A stretch of 64,000 bases of DNA from Flavobacterium fryxellicola (lineage in GTDB: Bacteria; Bacteroidota; Bacteroidia; Flavobacteriales; Flavobacteriaceae), in NCBI RefSeq assembly GCF_900143245.1, contig NZ_FRDK01000009.1, positions 1-64,000 of the forward strand, read 5' to 3'. The notes under the pieces are model-generated. The model searched no databases. It saw nothing but the letters and a program-made list of their open reading frames with translations, and was not told the origin of the DNA. Below are positions 29,776 through 39,643 of the stretch, piece after piece; the stretch's first letter is position 1; each line of letters starts with the position of its first letter. Made by a program: the position numbers and the translations under genes.

Positions 29776-29789
29776 TGTGCACGGGCACA
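29776..29789. promoter_or_regulatory. Predicted LacI-family operator of the GH39-CE6-GH3 operon
   Basis: Perfect repeat TGTGC-ACGG-GCACA, identical in all 14 bases to the site at 11126, 60 bp upstream of the GH39-like start codon. It directly abuts a near-consensus -7 element and would overlap the transcription start, a repressor-type position. Confidence 0.75.
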
Positions 29790-29820
29790 CAATTATAAGA
29801 ATGCCTAATTGTTCTAACAA
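29790..29820 (-). promoter_or_regulatory. Predicted promoter of the GH39-CE6-GH3 operon
   Basis: Minus-strand TTG (29818-29820), 20-bp spacer and TATAATTG (29790-29797), one mismatch from TAnnTTTG. A perfect -7 match (TAAATTTG on the minus strand, 29846-29853) lies further upstream and is an alternative. Confidence 0.5.
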
Positions 29821-30301
29821 AAGAATGAATAATAAAATTTATAACCAAATTTATTTCTGATATAATTTAATTATTCGAAAATTATAATGAATATCATAAT
29901 CAAATGTGGTCAATTTCATTAATAATTCAACAGGATAAAATTATACGGTTAAAATAATTTGAGTTTAAAGCGTAATAGAAATGCAATCACTAACAAAGCA
30001 TTATCAGTTCTTAAGAGGATGAAAAATACGTCTCGAAATATATTAATTTGTGAATTAAAATGGTAGAATTAAATTAGATGAATTTTCTAGATTAAAACTA
30101 TTTTTACACACTTGGTGCCTGTGCGAACTGTTTTTCGTGACTTAAAGCGAAACAGTAAAAAATGAAAGTCATTTAAAATAAGGAATAGATATAGAGCTAA
30201 GATATTTAAAAAATTTTTTGCATTTAAAAGGATTTATCTCATTTTAGAGCTTTTTTTAAAAAAGTTTAATTCTTAACAATAGTGTAGAACCTTTATATGA
30301 A
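29821..30301. other. Gene-free stretch between two divergent-in-function operons
   Basis: Part of a 683-bp gap (29717-30399). Apart from the operator and promoter at its right-gene side and the terminator at 30302, it shows no open frame of recognisable content. A degenerate GGTGC-N4-GCGAA at 30114-30127 only half resembles the operator. Several short frames of 10-20 codons were read and none matched a known protein. Confidence 0.4.
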
Positions 30302-30335
30302 AAAGGCTAGCTCACTGTATTGTGAAGTAGCCTTT
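30302..30335 (-). terminator. Terminator downstream of the GH3 gene at 30400
   Basis: Arms AAAGGCTA (30302-30309) and TAGCCTTT (30328-30335) with an inner TCAC/GTGA pair form a strong hairpin. On the minus strand it is followed by a short T-run. It lies about 65 bp beyond the stop codon of the GH3 gene and probably ends the long xylan operon. Confidence 0.7.
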
Positions 30336-30399
30336 CAAAAAAAAAATGTTATAAAATATCTTGTATTTTTTACAAGCTATCGCTAATTTGTGTCAGAAT

Positions 30400-32649
30400 T
30401 TATTTTGTCTCAATTACATTTAACTTTTTTGAAAATTTTATATCCTCAGACGAAGCTCCAACCATGATTGTGAAGGTTCCTGGTTCAAGAACCCATTTCA
30501 TATCTTGATTATAAAATGATAAATCTGATGGTGTCAATGTTAACACGATTTTTTGTTTTTCGCCAGGCTGCAAGCCTATTTTTTTGAATCCTTTTAATTC
30601 TTTCATAGGTCTTGAAACTGATGAAACATCATCACCTACATACAATTGAACGACTTCTTCACCAAAAATTTTACCTGTGTTTGTAATTTCTATACTTACT
30701 TCAACACTATCTCCTTTTTTAATAGTTTCAGAAGACAATTTTAAATTAGAATATTCAAAATTTGTATAACTTAATCCGTAACCAAATGGGTAAAGTGGCG
30801 TTGCTGGAATATCTAAGTACTTATTATTCCATCGGTTTGGATTTGGTTGTCCGTTTACATCATGTGAAGTTCTTTTGTAATTATAAAAAATTGGTATTTG
30901 TCCCGTATTTCTTGGAAATGAAACAGTTAATTTTCCAGAAGGATTGTATTTCCCTAAAAGCACATCCGAAACCGCTAAACCAGCCATTGTTCCAGGAAAC
31001 CAAGCTTCTAAAATAGCAGTACTGTGTTTTTCTACCAGTTGTAAATCAAAAGGACGACCGTTAAACAACACAGTCACGATAGGCTTTCCTGTTTCTGCAA
31101 TAGCTTTTAGCAAATCTTCCTGAGCACCGGGTAAATCAATATTGGAAATACTTCCACCTTCTCCACTCATCCAGTATTCTTCTCCTAATGCTAAAATAAC
31201 TAAATCTGATTGAGAGGCTAATTTTACTGCTGCAGGAATCAATTCTAGTCCTTTTGGTTCAAAGCCTTCTAATATAATTCCTTCGGCATATTCAATTACA
31301 ACATCTTTACCAACAGTTTGCTTTAATCCTTCCAATAGTGAAACAACATCTTCTGGTTTTCCCTGAGAATAATCTCCTCCCCACCAAGAAAACATATCTT
31401 TTTTGCGGGTAGCCAAAGGACCAATTACTGCAATTTTTTTAACTGACGATTTCAGTGGCAGAATTCCGTCTTTGTTTTTTAGCAAAACCATACTTTCTAC
31501 TGCGGTTTTTCTAGCAAATTCTAAATGTTTAGGATTTAATAATGTTTCTTTTTCACGTGCTTCGTTAAAAAATTTATAAGGATCTTCAAAGAGACCTAAT
31601 TTTTGCTTGGCTATCAAAACTCTTCTCACGGCTTTGTCAATGACTGCGACTTTAACTTTACCTTCATTTACCAATTCTTTTAGATACTTTAGATACAATC
31701 CACTTGTCATATCTAGATCAACTTCGGAGTTTATTGTCATCAGTACTGCGTCTTTCTGATTCGCAGCCGCACCAATTTTAACAAGATTATTAATCGTTGA
31801 CCAATCGGTTATTAACATGCCTTTAAAACCTAATTCTTTTCTTAAAATGTCATCGAGCAGCTTTTTGTTGGCTGTTGCTGGTACGCCATCGTAAGTGGAA
31901 TAAGCACACATTACACTTTCTACACCTGCGTCAATCGCTGCTTTGAAAGGAGGAAGATAAATTTCCCGTAAAGTCCTTTCAGAGAAATCTGAAATATTAT
32001 AATCTCTCCCCGCTAAAGCTGCTCCATAGCCAGCAAAATGTTTAACGCACGCCATAACATTTTCTCCTGAAGTAAATTTTTTACCCTGAAAACCTTTTAC
32101 TCTTGCGGCTGAAACCAAACTACCGTAATATGGATCCTCACCAGCGCCCTCAACAATTCGTCCCCATCGTGGATCATTTGTAATATCTACCATCGGCGCG
32201 TAAGTTAAATGAATTCCTCCAGCAGCAGCTTCTTTAGCCGCAATACTAGCAGACATTTCAATGTTTTGTAAATTCCAACTCGCTGATTCTCCTAAAGGAG
32301 CTGGGAAAATAGTTCGATATCCATGAATCACATCTTCTTGAAACATCATAGGTATGCCTAATCGACTTTGTTCTACAGCAATTTTTTGCAAGTCATAATT
32401 TTTCTTGGCACCGTTACTTTTAAGAATTGAGCCAATATCCCCTTTTTTAATTTGATCATTTAAGGAATTTGTTGAGTTGTTCTCATTGACATAAGTGGCT
32501 AAATTCAACTGACCTATTTTTTCTTCCAAGGTCATTTTCTTTAATAAAGCCTCTATTTTAGGATTGGAAATAGATTTATTTTGAGCAACAATTGTTTGCG
32601 ATGTTGCTATCATTAACACTAAAATTGCCCAGACGTTTTTGTGATTCAT
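30400..32649 (-). CDS. Exported GH3 beta-glycosidase
   Basis: A 749-residue retaining exo-glycosidase with a signal peptide ending TIVAQ. The GH3 N-domain has RLGIPMMFQEDVIHGYRTI, NDPRWGRIVEGAGEDPYYG, CVKHFAGYG and predicted nucleophile Asp282 in LITDWST. The GH3 C-domain and fibronectin-III-like domain complete a BglX-type architecture. It is the third GH3 of the window and differs from the one at 8802 in detail, so the set probably splits chain length or linkage. Last gene of the run that starts at SusC; a ribokinase relic lies 69 bp upstream and a terminator follows. Confidence 0.92.
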   Translation of the reverse strand: MNHKNVWAILVLMIATSQTIVAQNKSISNPKIEALLKKMTLEEKIGQLNLATYVNENNSTNSLNDQIKKGDIGSILKSNGAKKNYDLQKIAVEQSRLGIPMMFQEDVIHGYRTIFPAPLGESASWNLQNIEMSASIAAKEAAAGGIHLTYAPMVDITNDPRWGRIVEGAGEDPYYGSLVSAARVKGFQGKKFTSGENVMACVKHFAGYGAALAGRDYNISDFSERTLREIYLPPFKAAIDAGVESVMCAYSTYDGVPATANKKLLDDILRKELGFKGMLITDWSTINNLVKIGAAANQKDAVLMTINSEVDLDMTSGLYLKYLKELVNEGKVKVAVIDKAVRRVLIAKQKLGLFEDPYKFFNEAREKETLLNPKHLEFARKTAVESMVLLKNKDGILPLKSSVKKIAVIGPLATRKKDMFSWWGGDYSQGKPEDVVSLLEGLKQTVGKDVVIEYAEGIILEGFEPKGLELIPAAVKLASQSDLVILALGEEYWMSGEGGSISNIDLPGAQEDLLKAIAETGKPIVTVLFNGRPFDLQLVEKHSTAILEAWFPGTMAGLAVSDVLLGKYNPSGKLTVSFPRNTGQIPIFYNYKRTSHDVNGQPNPNRWNNKYLDIPATPLYPFGYGLSYTNFEYSNLKLSSETIKKGDSVEVSIEITNTGKIFGEEVVQLYVGDDVSSVSRPMKELKGFKKIGLQPGEKQKIVLTLTPSDLSFYNQDMKWVLEPGTFTIMVGASSEDIKFSKKLNVIETK

Positions 32650-32718
32650 TTTTATATTTATTTAATTATAATAATTTATTCTTTGTGCTAATCTAATAAT
32701 TCAGGACTATTATTTTAT

Positions 32719-32841
32719 TTAAATTGCCTTAAAATAAAAAGAGGCATTATCTAACTTGTTCATTGAATTTGCTTTTATTAAGCGAACCTCATAAACCATG
32801 TCCGTATTAGAACTACCTACAACTAAAATCTTTCTTTGCAT
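32719..32841 (-). pseudogene. Ribokinase N-terminal relic
   Basis: A 40-codon frame starting at the ATG at 32839-32841 reads MQRKILVVGSSNTDMVYEV before losing similarity and ending in TAA. The run ILVVGSSNTDMV is the hallmark N-terminus of PfkB-family ribokinases (RbsK). The remaining about 280 residues are absent. It starts 7 bp downstream of the GH127-like gene's stop codon, on the same strand, so it marks a former operon member. It is too short to be an enzyme. Confidence 0.65.
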
Positions 32842-32847
32842 GTTGAT

Positions 32848-35406
32848 TTATTTCGTTTTTAACCAAGTAGTTATTATTCCTTTAGTCTGGCCTGCATCGG
32901 CAAAGGGTACCAAATAAATTTTTATAACTTGACCTTTACTTTCGCCATCCATGGCGTAAACCTGATTTCCGCACCAATTTTCTGGTAATATTTTGTCAGA
33001 GGTCTTAACCAAGGAAATTGTATCCTTATTTAATACAATTTCTTCAGCTAAAATTTTATTTAATTTTTGATCAAAAACAAGGACTTGTGGTCCTAATTGA
33101 AAGCTAATTCGGTTTGGATAACTTTTACCGCCCTCTAATATTTCAACAGGAACTGAAACGCTAATTTCGATTTGGTCTCCTTTTTTCCACGTTCTTTCAA
33201 TCGATACTAATTCACCTTCCGAATTCTCGATTTTATTATTAATCTTTATTACGAAGTTTTTTGCCCAATACGGTTTACGAAATAAAACTTTGAATTTTGC
33301 GGTTTTAGAAGGACTGACTGATATTAAGATTTTGCCATCAGTTGCGAGATTTGTTGTAGTTTTAAATGTCACCTTTACTCCACCTCTTAAGTTTGTTTTA
33401 TAAACTCCCGCTTCATAAAATAGAAATGCAGGAGTTTCATTAATTTCGCCATTTACAAACATAGGAATCATTGCAATTCCTCTTGGAATGCTAGACATGC
33501 AACAGGTTATATTAGTACCATATTCCTTCTTGCCCATAAGAGCCGTATAGTAACTCACACCACCAGTTTGTGGATCTTCCGCTCCTATTAAATGATTATA
33601 AACAGAACGTTCCAACTCATCTAAATATTTAATATCTCCCATTGTGCAAAATAATTGATAATTTAATTGAAGCCAAGTAGTGGTAACACAGCCCTCGCCC
33701 ATATGCACATGATTTTCACCTGGTAATACAAAATCATCTTGAAAATGTTCCATTGAACTCGTTGTTCCTGTAATGTATAATCTTTTGGAGGCGATGTCAT
33801 TCCAAGCCAAAAGCACGGGTTTTAAGAATGATGGATCGTTTGTAACTCGATATAGCTTGATGATGCCTACAATATTGGACATCATTTCATAAGCTTTACC
33901 ATTTGCTATTTTGTCCACCCTCTTCAATGAATCGAGATCCGTAATAATGCGGGGTCCATTTGAGCTATCGTAACTTTTTATGATATAGTAACAAAAATCC
34001 AAGTATTTTTTATCTCCGGTGAAACGATATAAGTCAGTCATTGGATCAATAATACTGGTCGCCGCCATACCCACATGCGCCCCCGATTTAATAATGTTTT
34101 TTTGATCTGGATCTTCTCCAAATTTGGCACATATTAAATCACCTATTTTTTTGCAAGCTTGTAATGCAGGTTCAAATCCTGATAGTTCATAATATCTTAG
34201 TAATCCAATTATATTATACTTGTGAGACCAAACATCCCAACTTGTCCAATGACTGTTTTCATCATAAGTGCCCAAATACCCATCTTGTAATTGAGCTGCA
34301 ATGAGCTGTTGTGCTGTCCTGTCAATTTGTATTTTCAACCTAGCATCGCCATTGTTAGCATAAGTGTTGCATGCGGCTTCTAAAAATTTACCCACATGTT
34401 CCCCAATCCAAGAATGTGCACCAGGACGATTTATAAATCCGGTTAAAATTGCCTCTTCATCGACTTTATATAACCTCTTTTTTGTATTTATATCAATTTT
34501 TTCACCTAGCCAACCTTCGATTTTTAAATGATTAATTTCTGGATTCTGAAATTTCTCCTTTACTAAATATGCCGTCTGTGGCACTGTCTTATTGTAAACG
34601 ATGTTTTCAAAACCATATTCAGCATTCCAACTTTGAGAATATTGAAACTGAGGAATTGTCAATGTATAAACTACTTTTATGAAAGGAGTAACAGCTTTAT
34701 ATAGGAAGGTAATTGTATTTGTCCCTGCCACAAGCTCAACATCCTTTTCAAAAGCGTTTACCTTTTCACCTTTGAAACTGTAAAAAGCAGCTACTACTTT
34801 TCCTTTTAAAATTTTAGTAGAGCTATTACTAATATTTATTTGATAATATAAAGATTCGTTGGCAATAGGTGTTGCAATATCTCCATTTTTTAAATTAGTT
34901 GAATATTTAAAAAATAGATCAGCTGAGGCTGATTTAAAAGTAGGTGTTTTAGATATTAAAAAATGTCCCCAATGTGTCATTCGAATTGCTAATATGTTTT
35001 CCTTATCCCATAAAATATGATCTTGCTCAATTAAGTAATTTCTATTTGTGTCCCCTGATGTATTTGATCCAATTAATTTTCCATTCAAATAAGTTTCATC
35101 ACTTTGTCTAATTTTACCCATAGAAAGACTTAACGATCCTGTTTTTTCATATTCCTTTTTTAAACTAGACGGAATAAAAACTTTTTTTCGCAGCCATAAA
35201 ACCCGAACTGCTGTAGTTTTTATGTCATCTTTCCACTCTAATCTATCAAGATCAGCCCAACTCGAATCATTAAAGTTGGCCTTACTAAATTCAGGTTGAT
35301 CAGTATTTGTGATGTATTTCCATTTGCCATTAATAGACAACTCTTGCGAAAAAACAGTCCCAGTACTTGCACAAGCAAAAAGAAATGCTAAAAATATACT
35401 TTTCAT
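32848..35406 (-). CDS. Exported GH127-like (DUF1680) glycosidase with N-terminal binding domain
   Basis: An 852-residue protein with a signal peptide ending TVFSQ. Residues about 25-170 look like a sugar-binding jelly roll (NGKWKYITN, DETYLNGKLIGS). The rest is an alpha/alpha-barrel of the DUF1680 type that includes GH127 beta-L-arabinofuranosidases. The metal-site pattern of that family seems kept: Glu-x-Cys near residue 571 (MGEGCVTTTW) and a Cys-Cys pair near residue 635 (NITCCMSS). Barrel motifs QLQDGYLGTY and HKYNIIGLLRYYE are clear. It may remove arabinofuranose or another side group from xylan. GH146 or a new subfamily are alternatives. Confidence 0.75.
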   Translation of the reverse strand: MKSIFLAFLFACASTGTVFSQELSINGKWKYITNTDQPEFSKANFNDSSWADLDRLEWKDDIKTTAVRVLWLRKKVFIPSSLKKEYEKTGSLSLSMGKIRQSDETYLNGKLIGSNTSGDTNRNYLIEQDHILWDKENILAIRMTHWGHFLISKTPTFKSASADLFFKYSTNLKNGDIATPIANESLYYQINISNSSTKILKGKVVAAFYSFKGEKVNAFEKDVELVAGTNTITFLYKAVTPFIKVVYTLTIPQFQYSQSWNAEYGFENIVYNKTVPQTAYLVKEKFQNPEINHLKIEGWLGEKIDINTKKRLYKVDEEAILTGFINRPGAHSWIGEHVGKFLEAACNTYANNGDARLKIQIDRTAQQLIAAQLQDGYLGTYDENSHWTSWDVWSHKYNIIGLLRYYELSGFEPALQACKKIGDLICAKFGEDPDQKNIIKSGAHVGMAATSIIDPMTDLYRFTGDKKYLDFCYYIIKSYDSSNGPRIITDLDSLKRVDKIANGKAYEMMSNIVGIIKLYRVTNDPSFLKPVLLAWNDIASKRLYITGTTSSMEHFQDDFVLPGENHVHMGEGCVTTTWLQLNYQLFCTMGDIKYLDELERSVYNHLIGAEDPQTGGVSYYTALMGKKEYGTNITCCMSSIPRGIAMIPMFVNGEINETPAFLFYEAGVYKTNLRGGVKVTFKTTTNLATDGKILISVSPSKTAKFKVLFRKPYWAKNFVIKINNKIENSEGELVSIERTWKKGDQIEISVSVPVEILEGGKSYPNRISFQLGPQVLVFDQKLNKILAEEIVLNKDTISLVKTSDKILPENWCGNQVYAMDGESKGQVIKIYLVPFADAGQTKGIITTWLKTK

Positions 35407-35525
35407 TTTTTACTGCTATATTTTTCGATTATAAATATTCAATTAATGGGTTTAATCCATATCCTATTAAAAGTCAATTTCAAATAGTGGACGTTCTATA
35501 TAACTTGTTTTCTTTTACCAGCTTA

Positions 35526-37523
35526 TTATTTCCAATGTATTACAAGCGTTTCTTCGGGATTAATATTAATTTTGCCATTTATAATTGTTCCCCCTCCGTC
35601 ATTAAACAAAATTTTAGACTGCAACTTGACATCTTTTTTTTGTATGTCTATTATTTGTTTTTCTTTATTTTTATTGATTATTATCGTCACATAGCCATTT
35701 CCACTTTTGAGTGTTTTCATTAATACATTAGCATGATGGTTACTAAATCTAAAATCTACGGTAGCATCACAAATTGACAACAGTAATTCGGACAATTGTT
35801 TACAAGAGTGGCTTCTGCCATAAACACCTAATAAAGTTGGAATCCACACAACTGATCCTTTTTTATGTTTTGAACGTATTGCGTAAATTTTATCTCCAGC
35901 GCTAGATACTATTTCAGCATTTTTATTGGGTTTCAAAAAGGCTTCCCACTTTTCGCCGTAAACCTGATGATTGTTTATAGTAAACTCCTTCGGGGTTTCT
36001 AAAAATCGAAATTCAGAAATTTCCCCTCCAAACAATTCTTTAAAAGGAAAACCTGTGAGCATCGTATTATGAACATTTTCATCATAAAAAGCCGTTAATC
36101 CACCTACAATTAATTTACCTCCTTTTTCAACAAAACTTTCTAAAAGGCTTTTATAGTTATTGGGAACAGCCAACTGATTTGCTAAAATTATTGTAGCTCC
36201 TGTGTAATCATTTTTTGTGAAATCAAACTCTTCAAAGGCTTTAATATTTGGAGAAATTCCCATTTCTGAAAATGCTTGAAAATAACCTAAAAGATCATTC
36301 ATCTCTGTTTTTCGTCCATCTTTTTCAGCTGGCAAACCTTTTGTAATAATGTTTTCTGTCCAAATCGATTCTCTGATGTATAGTAAATTAATCCCTGTTT
36401 CTGCTTTTTCAATATCTTGAAAAACGGCTTTATTTTCTTTTAAACAATCACTAACATTTTTGATAGCGGTTACCCTTTCGGTAGGCTTATTTTGAAAATC
36501 AACTAATGCCCATTCACCAGATTCTATGCCCGATGCTCTTGCATTGAGTGACCAAAAAATACCTCCTAAACCTTGACTACCAATAACTGTCCACAACCAT
36601 TGAGAAACTTCCTCTTTTGTGGGACACATAGGATTGTAAGCGCTAAAGGTGTTGTTCCCTCCTTGCAATTCAGTCATCATCCAAGGTAATCTGCCTGCGC
36701 CTGAAAGTAACATTTCACTATTGGCAGACATTGCTAAAGCATATTCCTGCCTTTTGAATTGTCCAAAATGCCAGCTAGCATGCGCTGAACCTCCTAAACT
36801 TGTTAAAAAAGTTCTCCAATAAGGAAAATCATACTCCTGAGCATTTGAAAATATCGCATGATTGTTTACATGCAAACCTACTTTTGAATCATTTTTTCTC
36901 ACCTCAGATGCGATCCAGTTTAGCATCCATGAGGTCATATATCTTTTAAAACGATATTCCTGAATGTCAACCAAAACAGGATATCCATTGGGTAAATACT
37001 CCATTGACGGATTATTTTTGTCCCAGTCACTTCTCATTTTATTTGAAAATTCAGTATTGTTTAAACCTCCGCCAGGTTCATTGATTAAAACCCACGCATA
37101 CAATGATTTATACTGACCAAAATGAATAACTAATTTTTTTATATATCGACTGAATTCTTGCAGCTGAGTTTGATTTTTAGGAAATTTCCAACCACCAATA
37201 TCCTCTTTGTCAGTGGCAGGAAAAAAAGTAGCATACACTTTAATATCATATTTTTCGGCCAATAAAAATGCTCGGTCGAACAAACTAAAATCCCAACTCC
37301 CATCAGCCTTGCGCATATAAGATTCAAACATTCGAATGCGGCAAACATTCATGCCATTTTCCTTCAAAGTTTTGAACCATTGCTCGGTTTCTTGTTGGTT
37401 TTGACCCGGTTCTATAAAAACTTGTGCCCCTAATTCAAAATTATTTGGTGTTTGCGCAAGTGTTTTAGAGAAACTAAAACAACAAATTAATGTGTAAAAA
37501 ATTAATAAATAATTTCTATTCAT
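35526..37523 (-). CDS. Exported GH42-like clan GH-A glycosidase
   Basis: A 665-residue protein with a signal peptide ending KTLAQ. The barrel shows NVCRIRMFESYMRKADG, the predicted acid/base Glu149 in VLINEPGGG and the predicted nucleophile Glu285 in MMTELQGGNN. A second domain from about residue 400 (ATIILANQLAVPNNYK, GGKLIVGGLTAFYDE) resembles the trimerisation domain of GH42 beta-galactosidases. A small beta domain ends the protein. Family motifs are altered from standard GH42, so specificity (beta-galactose, beta-xylose or alpha-arabinose) is open. It is 5 bp downstream of the GH10 xylanase, strongly implying joint action on xylan. Confidence 0.7.
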   Translation of the reverse strand: MNRNYLLIFYTLICCFSFSKTLAQTPNNFELGAQVFIEPGQNQQETEQWFKTLKENGMNVCRIRMFESYMRKADGSWDFSLFDRAFLLAEKYDIKVYATFFPATDKEDIGGWKFPKNQTQLQEFSRYIKKLVIHFGQYKSLYAWVLINEPGGGLNNTEFSNKMRSDWDKNNPSMEYLPNGYPVLVDIQEYRFKRYMTSWMLNWIASEVRKNDSKVGLHVNNHAIFSNAQEYDFPYWRTFLTSLGGSAHASWHFGQFKRQEYALAMSANSEMLLSGAGRLPWMMTELQGGNNTFSAYNPMCPTKEEVSQWLWTVIGSQGLGGIFWSLNARASGIESGEWALVDFQNKPTERVTAIKNVSDCLKENKAVFQDIEKAETGINLLYIRESIWTENIITKGLPAEKDGRKTEMNDLLGYFQAFSEMGISPNIKAFEEFDFTKNDYTGATIILANQLAVPNNYKSLLESFVEKGGKLIVGGLTAFYDENVHNTMLTGFPFKELFGGEISEFRFLETPKEFTINNHQVYGEKWEAFLKPNKNAEIVSSAGDKIYAIRSKHKKGSVVWIPTLLGVYGRSHSCKQLSELLLSICDATVDFRFSNHHANVLMKTLKSGNGYVTIIINKNKEKQIIDIQKKDVKLQSKILFNDGGGTIINGKININPEETLVIHWK

Positions 37524-37528
37524 ATTTT

Positions 37529-39361
37529 CTATAATTTCACCGTAAGTGGTTCACTTTCCTTAGTTAAATTATATTGAATATTTTTCTTAACCTTCCCAAA
37601 AGTCACTTCTATTTCGTAAATTCCTAGATGTCCCGCTTTATTTATGGCACCTTGCTTATCTGTTTTAACTTGAAATTCAGTTTTCCATTTTGTAGTTACC
37701 CATTCTTTCCATGCCAAACCATTTGGTTTTATAGTCCAATCTTTTCTAAACATTGCGGCATCCGGTTTCCAATGCGCATTTTGCCAAAATCCCCACTTTG
37801 TAAAACCAGTAACAGCAGGATGACTGTAACAAGCTATTAAAAAATCTCTAGTGTAATCGCCTTGAAGTTCTTCATCGGTCATGTTTATATCAAATTCTGT
37901 AAGCTGAACTGGTAAATTCAACTCGTTAAATTTATCAAGATCAGTGAGGACAAGAGCGGGATCCCTGGGCTGTCTTCCTACGTGACCTTGAATTCCTATA
38001 GCGTCAATAGGAGCACCATCATTCCTCATTTTCTTAATTAGATCTACATATTCATCAATAAATTTTGGACTAGAAATACTGTTAAGCATTCCGTATTCAT
38101 TCATAAATAATTGGGCATTTGGATCTATTTTCTTTACAGTTTTATACCAATTTACTGCAGCATTTTCAGGAAGGTAGTTAAAGATATCGCGCTCATGTAT
38201 AATTTCATTTACAACGTCCCATGCGATTACTTTTCCTTTTAAGAGTTCTACTTTTTTCTCAATATCATTTTTTATAAAAGCAGAAAACGCGGCTGTATCT
38301 TTGATAGCTAGTTCTTTAAATTCTTTAGTATTAAATTTCCATGCAGGCCAAACTAAATTATGCCCTCGCTGTCGAAAATTATTCTTTTCGAGCCAATCGA
38401 ACGCAGCCATGGTTTCTATCCTAGACTCTGGATTTCCGCTCCATTTTCCTGCTTTAAAACCATTTTCAATAACTGCTGTATTAAAAAATTCTTTTAATAT
38501 ATTTTTATATTGTTCGGAGTCTGGTGAACGCTGGGCTACTAATCTTTCATTGACTGCAGTTCCCCAAATAAACTTTGACTCTATCAATTTTGCATTAACC
38601 ACTGCTCCTATTATTGGTTTTCCTTTTTTATCAATAACTGTAATCTGCAATAGTGCAGTTCGTAATTTTGCAATTCTATTTAACGCTTCTTGCCTCCAAG
38701 GTGCCTCTTTTTCTCTACCGTTATATGACAATCTAGTCACAGGAAGCTCTTCAATTGCAACTTTGTCTTTATAATTTATAATTTCGACATTTGCTATTTC
38801 AACCTTTTGAGCTAATGCCCCAAAGCTAAAACTAATTAAACCTTCACCAGATTTCATTGTGTTTAAGGCCTTAAACGGCAGATTAATTACTTTCCATTCT
38901 GGACCAGCACTAATATCAATAATTATACTTTTGTCTTTAGAACCTGTCGCTGTTTGCACAAAAAAATAAACAATTGCATCTCCTGACTCCTGCTTTGCAT
39001 ATATGGAGCGAATAGCAAATCGAGCTAAAAGATGATCTCCTTTTTCAATATCGCCCTCGGTTTTAAAGTTAGCTTGAATTCCATAATGACTTTTAGCAGC
39101 AACCTTTGTTTCAGAAGTAATCAAGCTATTTTTACCAATTTCATGGATTAAAAAATTATTTTTATCTTCACTATTTACACCATTATTATACTCGTACAAA
39201 CTATTTTTGGAAAGCTTAAAAACAGTATTAGATTTTTTATCAAGGATTGAAGAGTCAAGAGCTGGTAAATTTTGTCCAAGTACTGCATTTGAAATTAGCA
39301 GTGCAATCATTAAATGCAGCAATACCTTCCCTTCGGATTTTATAGCAAGAAATTTATTCAT
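37529..39361 (-). CDS. GH10 endo-beta-1,4-xylanase
   Basis: A 610-residue exported enzyme, signal peptide ending AVLGQ. Residues about 30-210 form a beta-rich, probably carbohydrate-binding region, followed by a short carboxypeptidase-like segment (VIDKKGKPIIGAVVNAKL). The GH10 barrel starts near residue 265 (FIWGTAVNERL). Key residues are the acid/base Glu386 in AWDVVNEIIHE and the nucleophile Glu489 in VQLTEFDINM; RGHNLVWPAW is the family's substrate-binding motif. The main chain-cutting xylanase in the locus, it anchors the assignment of the whole operon to xylan. The protein C-terminus has a small beta tail without a type IX sorting domain. Confidence 0.95.
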   Translation of the reverse strand: MNKFLAIKSEGKVLLHLMIALLISNAVLGQNLPALDSSILDKKSNTVFKLSKNSLYEYNNGVNSEDKNNFLIHEIGKNSLITSETKVAAKSHYGIQANFKTEGDIEKGDHLLARFAIRSIYAKQESGDAIVYFFVQTATGSKDKSIIIDISAGPEWKVINLPFKALNTMKSGEGLISFSFGALAQKVEIANVEIINYKDKVAIEELPVTRLSYNGREKEAPWRQEALNRIAKLRTALLQITVIDKKGKPIIGAVVNAKLIESKFIWGTAVNERLVAQRSPDSEQYKNILKEFFNTAVIENGFKAGKWSGNPESRIETMAAFDWLEKNNFRQRGHNLVWPAWKFNTKEFKELAIKDTAAFSAFIKNDIEKKVELLKGKVIAWDVVNEIIHERDIFNYLPENAAVNWYKTVKKIDPNAQLFMNEYGMLNSISSPKFIDEYVDLIKKMRNDGAPIDAIGIQGHVGRQPRDPALVLTDLDKFNELNLPVQLTEFDINMTDEELQGDYTRDFLIACYSHPAVTGFTKWGFWQNAHWKPDAAMFRKDWTIKPNGLAWKEWVTTKWKTEFQVKTDKQGAINKAGHLGIYEIEVTFGKVKKNIQYNLTKESEPLTVKL

Positions 39362-39643
39362 AATTTAAATTTTAGTTATTAGTACGTTTTAAAGCTTTTA
39401 GAAAAATTAAATTGAAATAAAAACCAGTAAAAGATTTAACTAACAATAATCAAAAAGCAACAGATTTATAAATTGAAAATTATATGATTTTCAAATCTTT
39501 AATCTTGTGACAAATCTTTTTAGGCAGGATCAAACTACCTTCAAAAATGATCGTGTTCAATATTGTTGAGCAAAAAAGCTCTAATACAACTTATAGCGAT
39601 ACCTTAATTTATAGAAAGAAATTATATTTATGGTAGCAGTGAT

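Noticed and set aside
30114..30127. GGTGC-CTGT-GCGAA as a further operator copy in the 683-bp gap
   Set aside because: Three of ten arm positions differ and no promoter element lies in the right place.
38301..38774. Plus-strand open frame of 157 codons opposite the GH10 gene
   Set aside because: Antisense shadow of the xylanase; no recognisable domain and no promoter.
39480..39570. Minus-strand peptide-like frame FEGSLILPKKICHKIKDLKI in the gap before GH10
   Set aside because: No start codon in good position and no recognised family; probably chance in AT-rich DNA.
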